From Aquanectria penicillioides (Eukaryota; Ascomycota; Sordariomycetes; Hypocreales; Nectriaceae), in NCBI GenBank assembly GCA_003415625.1, contig PYIU01000006.1, forward strand, positions 1,178,001 to 1,242,000: a stretch of 64,000 nucleotides of DNA, written 5' to 3'. The notes below the pieces were generated by a model, which ran no database searches, was not told where the DNA came from, and was given only the letters and a program-made list of their open reading frames with translations. Of this stretch, positions 35,572-46,860 are shown in pieces. Both the position numbers and the translations under genes were made by a program. Every line of letters begins with the position of its first letter. Within the stretch, counting starts at the first letter, position 1.

Positions 35572-38505
35572 GTTGTCGAGGGAGGGTCAGCACACCGGCT
35601 ACAAGCCCATGTAATAGGAGGGTCGGGGGTGAGGCTCGTGATGGGCCTCTAGGTTGGTGCTGGCGCCAGCGGGAGGGCCCGCCACGGCGCGGAAGGTGGA
35701 CGGGTTGGTTGTTGGGATGAAAAACCGGAAGACGGCGAGTCTAGCGATGTCATGGAAGGAGAAGAACAAAGAATATTTGATAGCTCGGCGAGAAGAGTCG
35801 ACGCAGAGCAACTGAGAGCTCTGTGGCCTCCTCCAGCGGGCGTCGTGGGTGCGAATGGAGGAGCTTGGGAGGTGGTGATGAAGATGGACCAGCGTCCAAA
35901 GTGGCCGATGCTGGCGAGGTACGTGCCACAGGACGTTAGCACTAACCGATAAGATAAGCTAAGCTCAATCTGGTCGACGTTTTACACGTGCTCCGTGCAC
36001 TCGTCCTGTCATCCACCTGTCAGAATGGAAACAAAGGTGAAAGTAGGTATGTTTGGCAAGAAGACTGATATTTAGATGCATGTGTATTTATTTATTTGCG
36101 TTTAAATTAGGATGGACTGGATTCTAGTGCTTGTTGAATAAATGTTCTTTTAATTATTCACCTTGAGCGAGTTTGCTTGCTTAAAACAACAAACTCCCGT
36201 TCATATACGGATGGGGCCGCAGGAGATTTCAATTAGCCACCTGGTCCATACTATCTCTGTTTGAATTGTAGATCACGGTCAGATATTGTTGGATCGATGA
36301 AATAGAAAAGACACCGGACTTTGGGCATACCAAAGAACGCAATTATTTCTTTCCGAGGCATAATTCAGAAGCGCCTTGGAGAATTCGGCAACCAATCGCC
36401 CAAAGTGGGATGCTCGTCGTCAGCATTGCTCCTTTCAAGCCGTGCCCGCATTCAAGCAGTGGTCTTGGCTTTGTCCTTGTGTAACCGGTGCGGAGTTGGA
36501 CGGGTTCGGGTCAAATGAGCAATCCATCCTTTGTTGACACGTAAGATGAAGAGAAAGCAAAGGGACGCCTAATAAGTGATTAAGGATGGTAAAAATGCAC
36601 CGCTAGATAAGTTGTGATTGGGGAGTCCTTGTTACGCTTGGTCCGACGTGTTGCAGGATGGCGATTCCGTGTGACCACCACTAGACGGATATGTACTTGT
36701 ACTCCGCGTGCTAACCCATTGAGCCCTATTTTAAGTCGTAGAACCGGAGATGCTGACCCCGATTGCCCCAAGGGCTCCCTTGCATAATTCGGATGCATTT
36801 CGTCTCAGCTTTGTTTAGATAGCGGCGAGGGTTATGTGGCGGCGAGGTCATCAAAACCTTTGTTGCCTCATCTCTCGCCATAGCTACCGATCTAAGTGCT
36901 GGGATATCAATCGAATCGTACGAGAGAAAAGTAGGGAAATCGAGCGACTTTGAAGAGAATCTAAAGCCACAAATAGCGAAACACTATCACAATGATCCTC
37001 TCTACAGCCCCGTATGCCAGAATTCAATGTTTCTCATCACATGTTGAAGTGCATTTTTTGCACGGAAGGTTCTAGAAGGTTCGACAGGCTGTTGCAGAGT
37101 GTTTACTGGTTGCAGGGGGGCTTGCAGCACCAAATACCACGGAAATGGCCGGCATGGCGGGCCCTCTCATGGCTGGGCTCCAGCTGTTTTGTTATGTTCG
37201 GCACTGTGCTTTGTGTCTTCCGAGTCCAGGTTACACTTGCATACCGGCCCCGAAACAAAGAGCGACGACAAATTGATTTTCGTGGTGTCGTCCACGTCAA
37301 GAGATAGACGAATGAGCTCTGCCGTGCTAGTTTTTAGCCGCAAAATTTGTCTAGTATATGTAATTAACATGTGGAGAAGTCCATTTCTCCCAGGGCGGCT
37401 CCTCAACCAAAGCTACCTTCTTGTCGGGCGATGACCCCGCCATCATCATCGTCATAGGTCATCCGTCGCTGGCCCACCAAGACCCAGAACCACCATCCTT
37501 GCTCATCAGGTATCAACCAGGACGACCTGACAGATCCAGCTAGAGCCCAAGCAACCTAGAGAAAGAGAAGATGAAAAAAAAAAAAAACTTGATTTATTTT
37601 GTGTGTCCCGGTGGTCGTTTAGGGCGTTGACGTTGATAGTGGGGATAGTGGTTGGTAAACACCGCGTCGATTGATTGACATTGAAGCCATTGATGGGCAG
37701 TGTGCAGGAACACCTCCCAGCAGAAGCGCACCCCAAAAGCGCTCGAGGAGGCACATACACCTACAGGAGCAGAGTACCGGTACCTCTACTTGGCACTGAT
37801 AGACGAGACGATACCTGTTTGAATTGAGAAACGAATGTTGACGGGTCGATCGACGTCACACCATGCCTTACCTACGGTACTTATTACCCGATTCCCTCCA
37901 TGTAACTTGCAGGCCGTCTAGGTACTTACCGTCTTCAGCCACAAGAGCTAAGGGCCACCGAAAGCCAGCGACACCTTGCCGAAGCTTCCACAAAGTCCCA
38001 TGCCCCAGTGTTTTGGCTCCCTGGCCACCCCCAGTGTTTTCCAGACGCTGCGCTCCCAGCGAGTGGTATGCGCTGCTGGCCCTGTAGCGTAGCATAGCAT
38101 AGCGCTTTCCATGCGTCTCCGTCATGCTCTGTGGCTCTCCGTCCACCCTGGCGGGCGGCGGACCGGCACGTCACTGGACTCGATCCATGGGGATCCATAT
38201 CACGCACCCTCGCTGCCCGCTCCATCCAACTTCTGTAAACCATATCCATCTCTCCTCTTCTTTTTCTTCTTCTTCTTCCTCTTTTCTTTCTTTCTTTCTT
38301 CCCACTGCTATCGAATATTCACCAACAAACAAGAGCAAGCCTCGCATAGGCTATTGCTGGCGACGAGCAATCAAACACATCCGTCTCAAACTTTGCAATA
38401 CCTTCTTTCAACCTTCCTCGCCTACACACATCTACCGCTGCTCACCTCTCTTTCAACCCACAACCCTCCTACTCTGCCCAGGGTTTTCGTCTTTGCTACG
38501 CAACC
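35572..38505. other. Intergenic region with the SIS1 promoter
   Basis: About 2.9 kb without a supported gene. It contains a perfect heat-shock element (listed separately). A 14-base A run lies at about 37573-37586 and CT-rich leader sequence (about 38255-38305) precedes SIS1. Short open frames (for example 37014-37307, 97 codons) have no domain or splice support. An AGCATAGCATAGC micro-repeat lies at about 38092. Confidence 0.5.
37065..37082. promoter_or_regulatory. Perfect four-unit heat-shock element upstream of SIS1
   Basis: The sequence GAAGGTTCTAGAAGGTTC has GAA and TTC units alternating at exact five-base spacing (GAA 37065, TTC 37070, GAA 37075, TTC 37080). This is the canonical binding site of trimeric Hsf1. 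It lies 1.42 kb upstream of the Hsp40 gene SIS1, a known Hsf1 target in yeast. The distance is long for a fungal promoter, so use by SIS1 is an inference. Confidence 0.6.
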
Positions 38506-39970
38506 ATGGTCAAGGAGACAAAGCTCTACGACACCCTCAACGTCAAGCCTGACGCGACTCAGGATGAGATCAAGAAGGGCTACAGGTAAGCTTGCTGTTT
38601 TCTTTCTTCCTCCTCCACCCAAAAGCCCCAGCCAGCGAGTGACAACATGCATCCGCTCGGACATTCGGTGTGTTTGCACCCTCGACTCTTGGCTACCGAC
38701 ATATCCTCAACCCCTACAGCCTCTTGGCTCCCCGTTCAATTGATTCTATACCGTCGCTTTGCATTCTCGGCCTCTCAACGCCTCACTCGACGGGGCCACC
38801 CCCCACCCCCACCAATCCATCATGTAGCCCATCAATGATCCGACCGACCGTATCTAACCACCTCACGTGTATAGGAAAGCTGCTCTGAAGTGGCACCCCG
38901 ACAAGAACAAGGACAACCCGGACGCCGCTGAGAAGTTCAAGGAGTGCTCCCAGGCGTACGAGATCCTTTCCGACCCCGAGAAGCGAAAAATCTATGATCA
39001 ATTCGGCCTAGAGTTCCTGCTTCGCGGAGGCGGAGCTGCCCCCTCCGATGATGCAGGCGGCAATCCCTTCGCTGGCGGTATGCCTGGCGGCTTCAGTGGC
39101 TTCAATTTCGATACTGGGTCTGGCGGAGGCTCACGAACTTTCCATTTCAACACATCTGGCGGAGGACCCCATGGTTTCAGCTTCAATAACCCAGATGATA
39201 TTTTTGCCGAGTTTATGCGTCAACAGAGCGGCGGCGGTGGGATGCATGGAGATGACCCCGACATGCCAAACATCTTCTCATCATTTGCTGGTGGCGGCGG
39301 CCCCCGAGGCTCTCGCAGTTCGCGGATGAGATCGTCTGGTTTCGGCGCCGAACCGCGGGGTCGAGAAGCAACCCCCGAGGTCACCACCGTCGAGCGACCA
39401 CTGCCGCTTACGCTTGAGGAACTGTTCAACGGTGTTACCAAGAAGATGAAGATCAAGCGCAAGACCTACGATGAATCTGGCAAACGCGTCCAAACCGATC
39501 AGATCCTTGAGGTTCCTATCAAGCCAGGCCTAAAGAAGGGATCCAAAATCAAGTTTAATGGAGTTGGTGATCAAGTTGAAGGTGGCCGACAAGACCTTCA
39601 CTTCATCCTTGAAGAGGCAAGCAACTTATCATAAATACAACGGCTGATGAGAATATATTGCTAACAACCATTGCAGAAAGATCATCCCTTGTACAAGCGC
39701 GAAGATAACGATCTTATCCATACCATCGCTTTGGACCTCAAGGAAGCTTTGACAGGATGGAAGCGAACTGTGACGACAATCGACGGCCGACAACTCAACC
39801 TAGATAAGGGTGGCCCTACTCAACCCACAAGCGAGGAGCGATATCCCGGGTTGGGCATGCCCATCTCTAAGAAGCCCGGCCAACGTGGAGATTTTGTGAT
39901 CAGATACAAGATCAACTTCCCAACAACCCTAACTGCAGTGCAAAAGCAGAAGTTGAGGGAAATTCTATAA
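38506..39970 (+). CDS. SIS1: Type II Hsp40 co-chaperone Sis1/Psi1
   Basis: J-domain protein that delivers substrates to cytosolic Hsp70 and stimulates its ATPase; essential in yeast. Exons 38506-38585, 38875-39616 and 39677-39970; 371 residues. The J domain (residues 1-70) has the HPD motif ([17 protein letters not shown]) and is followed by a glycine/phenylalanine-rich region. After an RGREATPEV linker comes the first client-binding domain ([31 protein letters not shown]). The second ([28 protein letters not shown]) follows, then the dimerisation end [15 protein letters not shown]. There is no zinc finger, so this is type II. The 60-nt second intron begins GCAAGC, not GT; reading FILEE joined to KDHPLYKR supports a GC-AG intron. 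The first intron (289 nt) is unusually long. Confidence 0.95.
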
Positions 39971-41098
39971 ATGCCCTTAACGCGCGATAACGAACTGATA
40001 CGGGGCCAAACCCCGTTGCGTACCGGCGAAGTTACCTTTATACCGGACCTGAATTCAACTGGAATAGACGGGCCGTCTTCCGCCAGGGTCAGGTACGGAG
40101 GCGCTCAGACCAACACGCCCGTTCTGCGCTTGCCTCTCACGTATTTTCCCTTCCCTGGTTGGAAACAGAGATGTGAAGACTTAGCGGCCCAAATTTGAAA
40201 GAATAATTATGATATGAAACAGGTGTTATGGCGTTTGGGGAATTGAATGATGAATGATGAGCAATACCGCGGCCTAGCTGCGACGGCAGGAATGCTGAGG
40301 AGCATGACGATGAGACCCAAAATGCATCTCATCCAGTCTGTGGATCGACGAGGATAATATCCGTGTTATGAATTTGTTTATATAGCATTTACCATGATGT
40401 TGGTAGACGTCGTAGCTAGCAGATCAATGCTAGATGAAGCCTGGAAATTAGGAGAACGAGTTCCATAAATACCTGTCAAGTGTGCTGAATAGTGACGTGT
40501 GGTAATGATCTTGAATCACTGTAGTGCCAAAGTGGTGCTGATTTGTGCGCGTGATGCAAACCATCGAATTGCAATGTTGGTAGAAGATCTAAATTCGACA
40601 TGTTTTGTATGTTGTTGCTATACGAGAGGTTTTGGTACTGGAGAGCTTGTATGTGAGGAGGATGGACGGGTGGATGGATGGACGGCAATAGATGCGGATG
40701 CAAACAACGGTTCATCGGATCGAGATTCCCGATGCGCGCCGAGTCGCCGGGAGAGCAGGGCCATGAAAACGAACGGTTCCATTGTTGAATGCAAGGCGAA
40801 GGATATGGAAGAAGAGCTGGGTATGGGGTTCCTACGTGAATATCCCGGAACCGTGAGCTGACACCCAACAAAAACAAGAACCGAATAAGCGTCCTGACAT
40901 TGGCGCATTCATTGGTGGAGGCCCGCGTGGTCCTGGAAATGAGGGTATGGACTATGGAGCCGCTGGGTACTAAGCACAAGGCACAACAAGCATCACCAAA
41001 CAAGAGGGCCAAGTGGGCGTCCAGTGGGAGGAGGCAATTGGGTTTCTGCTTGCCGCAGCGTGCTCCGTAGCGGGCTCGAGGACCCAAAATCAATGGCT

Positions 41099-41119
41099 GG
41101 TAGGTACGGAGTACCTACC
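41099..41119. repeat. Short inverted repeat, GGTAGGTAC arms
   Basis: Nine-base arms GGTAGGTAC and GTACCTACC flank the three bases GGA. It is too short to be a terminator or transposon end by itself. It shares its arm sequence with the palindrome 640 bp downstream. Confidence 0.7.
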
Positions 41120-41757
41120 TGGGTAAGAAGTGATGCCCGGCGGCTGGCAATATGGCGGGTTATCCGTTATCCGAGAATAGCGAGCGGATAATGGACGGGC
41201 GACGGGCGGGTTCGTGGTTGGTGACGGGCCGCGCCAGTGTGCGGCGATGACGACACTGGGTTGGACCAAGGGCCTAAACGGGAGAAAGGAGGGGGAGGGG
41301 GAGGGGCAGAGGGGTTATTTTCCCTGCCTCGAGACTAGCATGGCCCCTGGAACAGATGAAGGACAGCTAATTTACACGTGCATCCTGAACCATGAGCTCC
41401 GGTCAGAAGCTCGGCCAGATGGCAAGGCACAGACACTGACTGACGCCCAGAGCCGCCCGCCGTGCGTGCCCTGCAGTTCGGACCAGGACGAGTTTTGTCC
41501 TGATTTCCAGCGTCATCATGGAATTGGTCATGTCATGATGCAACCTGAGTTATTTTCTTTTTGCTTCTTCCGCCTCCCGCTTGTCTCTTCATGCGGCCAG
41601 AATGCAACGGTGACGCCTCATTTTGATCCCTCCTCCCCCGCGTTTTTTTTGGACTGAGTTTGGCACGACGTTGCTCGCCCGACTGTCTTACATCTCGGCC
41701 TCACGCTCCTGCAGTAGTGGTCATTAAAGCTGGCACTTGCCTCACCTTACCTTACGT

Positions 41758-41781
41758 AGGTAGGTAGGTACCTACCTACCT
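41758..41781. repeat. Perfect 24-bp palindrome of (AGGT)n/(ACCT)n units
   Basis: Three AGGT units read directly into three ACCT units, giving a 24-base sequence identical to its reverse complement. A further ACCTACCT lies at about 41828-41837. Function unknown; slippage of a tetranucleotide repeat folded on itself could produce it. Confidence 0.8.
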
Positions 41782-42077
41782 TACCGGCTGGGCCCAATCT
41801 TCAGCTCCTCCCCCCGCACCTACCCAGGTACCTACCTAGTTATCTGCTTTTATTTACTACCTCATTCTTTCCCATTCTCCTTTCCTTTTCCTTTTCCTTT
41901 TCTTCTTCTGTTCTCTTCTTCTCAGCTTCACATCTCTCCATAAACAAGAGTGTCTTCCTCTCTTCGTGACTCTCCCTTTGCTTCGCGGCGAGCCATAATT
42001 GCTGTATCCTCTGTTGTCCTTGTCCCCACATTGGAGCAATACCCCAACATCATTACCCGTCTCTCACAACCGCCAAG

Positions 42078-42881
42078 ATGCCTCAGGTAAGCTCCAGATT
42101 CGGGATACCCACATCCCCTTGAGCTACAAATGCATATTAACTAGCTTTCCAGATCACCGCTCTCCTTTTCGACTGTGACAACACGCTCGTCCTTTCCGAG
42201 GAGCTTGCCTTTGAGGCTTGCGCTGAGCTCATCAACACTATTTGCGCCGAGCGCGGCCTTACCCTCAACTTCACTGGCGAGACTCTGATCAAGGAGTTCG
42301 TGGGCCAGAACTTCCGTGGCATGCTCAACTCCCTGCAGGAGCGCTACGACATCAAGATTGCTCCCGATGACCTCGAGAAGTATGTCACCGCCGAGGAAGA
42401 CGCCGTCATTGCCAAGCTGAAGCAGGCCCTGAAGCCCTGCCCCGGTGTGGATGACGAGCTTGAGAAGCTTGCCGCCTCAGACAAGTATCTACTTTCCGTC
42501 GTCTCCTCGTCTGCCCTCCGTCGTGTCCGTGCCTCTATTGAGAAGGTCGGACAGGACAAGTACTTCAAGGGTGATGTTGTCTTCTCCGCTGCCACCAGTC
42601 TTCCTACTCCTACTAGCAAGCCCGACCCTGCCATCTACAAGTGGGCCATGGACAAGCTCGGCAAGAAGCCCGAAGAATGCGTTGCCATTGAGGACAGCAA
42701 GAGTGGTACTCTGAGCGGCACCCGTGCCAACATCAAGGTCATCGGTTACGTTGGTCCTTACCCCGACGACCACAAGGCTGAGATGGAGCAGGTCTTGAGG
42801 GATGCAGGTGCTGTCATCATCATGCAAGACTGGTCTGAATTCCCTGCTTGCCTCCAGAAGATCGAGGCAGGTGAAGTTTAG
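42078..42881 (+). CDS. HAD-superfamily hydrolase (phosphoglycolate/beta-phosphoglucomutase-like)
   Basis: Mg-dependent phosphatase of the haloacid dehalogenase superfamily with an alpha-helical cap; substrate unknown. Exons 42078-42086 and 42153-42881; 245 residues. The first exon encodes only M-P-Q. Motif I is LLFDCDNTLV (nucleophile D10, acid D12). Motif II is the serine pair in LSVVSSSALRRVR, motif III is the lysine in TSKPDPAIYKWA and motif IV is VAIEDSKSG. The cap (residues 18-85, ELAFEACAELINTICAERG ... ) fits the phosphoglycolate phosphatase-like subfamily. All catalytic motifs are intact. The stop lies 144 bp from the stop of the convergent RIT1. Confidence 0.9.
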
Positions 42882-43025
42882 GTAGACAGACAATGTACAT
42901 TGTGCATTTCACGACGCCTGTCCTCAAGAGCGGAGGCAGGGGCTGTTTAAATATTTTAGCGCGCCTTAGCAAAGGGCACAGATAGAAATAAACGAGACGA
43001 CGCAATGACAGCCAACTTTTTATCT

Positions 43026-44571
43026 TCATTTTCTCCAGTCCATTAGAAAGCTATTCACGCTCTGCAATGTAGATCGACTGGGGTTAGCTTCAGGATACGC
43101 CGTCATGATGGATCCAAGCTTAGACTTGATGTGTGTTTTGGTAAAGGTCGTATCTGCAGTCGGTTGGCGAAAGAGTCCTTCCCCGTCAAAGAGGTAGGAG
43201 AAGATCGCTAATGCTGTTCCCACAGACAAATCTTTTCCCGACTCACATGCAATAACGATCCGGGCCGGCGGATTACCCTCGGTTATCTGGGAAGTAAGAA
43301 ATTCGATTGCGAACCCGCAAATCGCAGGGAGGGCAGCGCGCATGTTCCTACTAGCCGTCTTGCTCTTCCCTAAGCCTACTTGCATGTACCTTGGTGACTT
43401 GATCCACGAATCCTTGGGCGTCACTTCTGATGTGAGGGCAATGCGGCTCTCGGTTGGTGTGGTTGAATCAGCTGCCAGGGGGAGGGCACACACGGAGATG
43501 TGTGGGGTGAGCTCCTTTCGCGGGCTCTCGTCTCTGAATTCAGCTTTATGGTTGTTCATAAGTTCAGTGATGAGATGGGGGAGATCTGTTTCTGCGGCGA
43601 CGAGGAGCTGGTCGATGTTCTCCCAGAAAACTGGGGGAGTCAGGCCGAAGGCCCAGTTCTCCGTGTCGTCTCCAGCGCCCTGGATGTACCCTCCCTCGTC
43701 CATCTCGCTCCCGACTACACGGCGACTAGCGGTGCAGCAGATTACGGGGTGGAAATCGTCAAAGATGGACGCCTCGACGGTGTCCGCCTCCGGAAGGGAT
43801 GAGTCAGGCGTCACCCACACCGGGCGTAGGGGCTTAGTGAGGCATGTTGGGAGGTCCAAGTTGAGGGCTTGCAGCGAGGCGAGGAACTGTGGGATGAGAG
43901 CAGTGATTTGCGCGTGGTTGGAGGGGGGGAGGAAAGGAGGGAGGTGAAGAGTTGGCGATGCAGGGTGAGATGGGAGAAGGGCCATGTTCATAACGGTGCA
44001 CCAGATGGGTAGGGTGGTGGAGAGGGCATCCGGCATACCTGTAGGGCTGTTAATTGATTTTCAAGAATTAACTAATTATGAGTATAATGCGGGAGGACTC
44101 ACGTTTGCCACGGCGGGTTGAGTCTACGATGATGATGCTATTATCAAAAGTTAGCCCACTCTACCACGACTATAATAGAATCTATTCCGGTTTTGATAGA
44201 GCTATTAGAGCACTTAGCGGACTATCAAGACAGACATACCCGTCATTCTTCTCAATCATCTGGACAAGGTGCAAATTCAGGCGCCTGGTGCTGAACTTCC
44301 AGGCCCGTTCGTGCCCGTCGGTGCTCTTGAAATATGCCCCCGCCGTCTTGTCTGGCGGGGGGATGTACCAGCTCCCGCACCGCTCGTTGGCGACGAGCGG
44401 CCGCGGCGAGTAGGCGGAGGCTACACGGCTCACGAAGGCGGCATCGGTACGGATGCTGGTCAAGCGGTTGTGGATGGTCAGAGTCGTGCGCTTGAGCGAG
44501 GAGAGGAGCTGCGACATGGACAGCTGCTCGTTCTGTGGGAGGATGAGTTCTGAGAAGTGGGGGTCAGGCAT
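43026..44571 (-). CDS. RIT1: Initiator tRNA 2'-O-ribosyl phosphate transferase Rit1
   Basis: Rit1 adds 2'-O-ribosyl phosphate at position 64 of initiator tRNA-Met, which keeps it out of elongation. Exons 44240-44571, 44103-44137 and 43026-44038; introns 102 and 64 nt; 459 residues. The N-terminal domain is diagnostic: SSLKRTTLTIHNRLTSIRTDAAFVSRVA, then LVANERCGSWYIPP and GAYFKSTDGHERAWKFSTRRLNLHLV. It continues GIIIVDSTRRGKRMPDALSTTLPIWCTVMN across the splice sites. The C-terminus resembles a dual-specificity phosphatase fold with IVIACESGKDLSVGTALAIF, where the usual HCxxGxxRS loop is changed to ACESGKDLS. A (TC)n microsatellite lies just upstream at 44639-44654. Confidence 0.95.
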
Positions 44572-44978
44572 CTTGTGAGGCTGGATTGGAAGGTGTATGT
44601 AAGAGGGATGTTAGGGGGATTAAGAAACGAGACCCCAATCTCTCTCTCTCTCTCTTTTTAATGGATATGGAGGAGCAATGCGTGTGTACTTGACAATAGA
44701 ATATTGGGTTGACATGGTTGGGAATTTTGGTGGAGGAGATTTGGTGAGTTTTCACACAAACCTACGAGGGATGGGCTCCACCGCAAGTTCAGTCAGTGCA
44801 AGTTGCAAATATTTAGCTACGCAGATTCACTTTGGCAAAAAAACTACAGCGACGCCATCCATGATTTGAAAATGTAATCATGAATTCATATTCATTTTTA
44901 ATCCAAAAGTAACCAGAAAAATCGCCGACACCCACCCAGCATGCATTTGTTATTTCCTATTTCGATCCCCGCCTAACT
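44572..44978. other. RIT1 upstream region and gar1 3' flank
   Basis: A 407-bp AT-rich gap between two minus-strand genes. It contains the (TC)8 microsatellite at 44639-44654, which on the RIT1 sense strand is a (GA)n run in the leader. No gene is seen. Confidence 0.5.
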
Positions 44979-46366
44979 TTACTCGAGCGACCACTTGTCG
45001 TCCTGGATGACAATCTTAACCTCGCGGCCCTCGTCGATACTCCTTCGGCCAGCCTCCAGGATAGCGGTGGTCGCGATTGTGTTCTTGAGAGTGGGCAGGT
45101 CCTTCTTGTCAAGGTCCGCGGGGGTGGCCTTGCCAGAGTTGACGGCGCGGCATCCATCGACGAACTTCTCCATGGAGATGTAGCCGTAGCCGGTCTGGCC
45201 AGCAAAGTTGCCGTCCTCGTCGGGGGCGTAGCGCATGTAGAAGGGGTTGTACCAGGCGAGCTGGCCAACCGAGTCGTCGGCAACGTCGTAGCCACGCTTG
45301 GCCTGGTCGATGCGGATCTCGCCATTGGCGGCAAGGTAGTGGAAATACTGGTTGGAGTGGACACCAGCACGCTGGGGGGCGGTCCACGAGGCAGTGTAGA
45401 CACCGACGGCGCGCTTGCTGGGGTCGTCCTTCTTGCCCCAGGTGACGAGCAGGGAGATGGTGTCCTCGGTGGCAGGGTCGCAGCCGAGATCGACAGCAAC
45501 GCCCTTGGAGGAGGAGGCAGTGACGCGAAGAGGGATGTAGCCCCGGTTCTGGACCATGGAGTCGCAGATGTCAATGTGGTGGCTGTTGAGGTAGTAGGAA
45601 ATGTCGGAGTCCTTGCCGGCCCAGGCCTTGAAGGTCTCGAGCTGGGACTTGGGCTGGGACATGTAGCTGTAGAAGTAGTTGAAGTCGCCGAGGCTCTGGG
45701 CCTTGAAGCGGGCGTCACTGTAGGCGGGGTCGTAGCGCTTGTGGTGCTCGATGTAGACGTAGACACCGTGCTTCTCAGCGAGATCAACGAGCTCCTGGTG
45801 CTGGGCAAGCTCCTTGACGGCGGGCTTAGTGATCATGACGTGGATGCCGCGTTCGATGGCATAGCGGGCAATGGGGTAGTGGGTGGGGTCCGGGGTGAAG
45901 ATGGTGATGGCGTCGCCGGCCTTGAGGGCGTCGATGGCGGTCTTGTAAGACTCGGGATCGACCTTGTCGTCGGCGGGGAAGGACTCAAATGAAGTGTCCA
46001 AGTTGTTGTAGGCAAGGCCAATGTTCTTGTGAAGGTGCTCACCTGTAAGTTCTTGTCAGCGACCGCTCAGGCACTCATCATGACACCCTACAGAGCTGGG
46101 GTCACGGGCGCGGGGAGACTCACGGATGGCGGGGAACTTCTTGCCGTTGACGCCGACCATGCTCAGCTTGTCGACCTTCTCGCGACGGCGCAGGTCGAAC
46201 AAGCTGAGGCCGACAACACCGACCTTCTTGTCGGAGCCCGAAGCACCGGTACCAACCCAACCGGTGGTGTACTCGCCGGTACCGACCTGGGGAAGCTTGT
46301 TAGCTGGGCTGAGACATGCAATTGAGACATTGCAGAGCTCACCATCAACACATTGAGAGGCTCCAT
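44979..46366 (-). CDS. gar1: D-galacturonate reductase (Gfo/Idh/MocA family)
   Basis: First enzyme of fungal D-galacturonate catabolism; it reduces D-galacturonate to L-galactonate with NAD(P)H. Exons 46343-46366, 46124-46286 and 44979-46042; introns 56 and 81 nt; 416 residues. The N-terminus [17 protein letters not shown] is the Rossmann dinucleotide-binding loop (GTGEYT). The stretches [24 protein letters not shown] and [32 protein letters not shown] follow, with the family lysine in TKP. Further diagnostic blocks are [54 protein letters not shown] and [25 protein letters not shown] recognise these from GAR1/GaaA proteins. It is divergent from lga1, supporting the assignment. Regulation by galacturonate through a GaaR-like factor is inferred. 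Confidence 0.9.
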
Positions 46367-46823
46367 TGTGGGCGGGTAATCAAGAGATGTTAATTGGAAG
46401 AGATAGGACTGGTTTTTTTCTTTTTTGGAGGAGGAGGAGGTGGTTGTGAGGAGGAGGAAGAGGAGGAGCAGGCAGCGCGGCGGGAGCAGGTGGGGGAGGG
46501 GTCAATCCGTAGCTGCAGATTGGAATCGAGTTTGTGGTCAAAGTATAGAACAAACCCTCACAGCGCAACAGCTCGAGTAGGCCCAGGGCAACAGATGTGC
46601 AAGGGTAAGGAACAAGTGGAGATGGATGTCAGAGGAAGAAAAAAAAGAAAGCAAGTGGCGTCTTGCGGAGGGAAGATGGCTTGGTTGGATCTTTCTCTCT
46701 CACGTAGGTAGTTCACGGCGCATCTCGGAGTTGGCATCCCCAGAATATATCGTTTTCTATGGCATCTGGGGTAGTCAAGCTCATGGCAGCGTCGGGGTTC
46801 TGGCCGAGAAATGCGGGGCAGCA

Positions 46824-46860
46824 ATTGGAGGGAAATCACGCTCCGGCGGATCCCTCCAAT
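46824..46860. promoter_or_regulatory. Inverted repeat, candidate GaaR operator
   Basis: ATTGGAGGGA (46824-46833) and TCCCTCCAAT (46851-46860) are perfect 10-base inverted arms 17 bases apart. Each arm contains CCTCCAA, a match to the CCNCCAA element described for GaaR in Botrytis. It differs from the Aspergillus consensus TCCNCCAAT by one base. It lies 458 bp upstream of the gar1 start. Binding is inferred. Confidence 0.5.

Larger units (their letters stand above)
39971..42077. other. Intergenic region with short palindromes
   Basis: About 2.1 kb between two plus-strand genes. The longest minus-strand frame (40476-41093) has no ATG at its start and no domain. Two palindromes built from the GGTA/TACC core lie at 41099-41119 and 41758-41781. 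CT-rich leader sequence (about 41870-41930) precedes the HAD gene. Confidence 0.5.

Noticed and set aside
40476..41093. Minus-strand frame of 205 codons
   Set aside because: No ATG at its start, no recognisable motif, and composition like other intergenic sequence.
45339..45992. Plus-strand frame rich in Gly and Val
   Set aside because: Antisense of gar1 exon 3; composition follows the GC-rich codons of the real gene.
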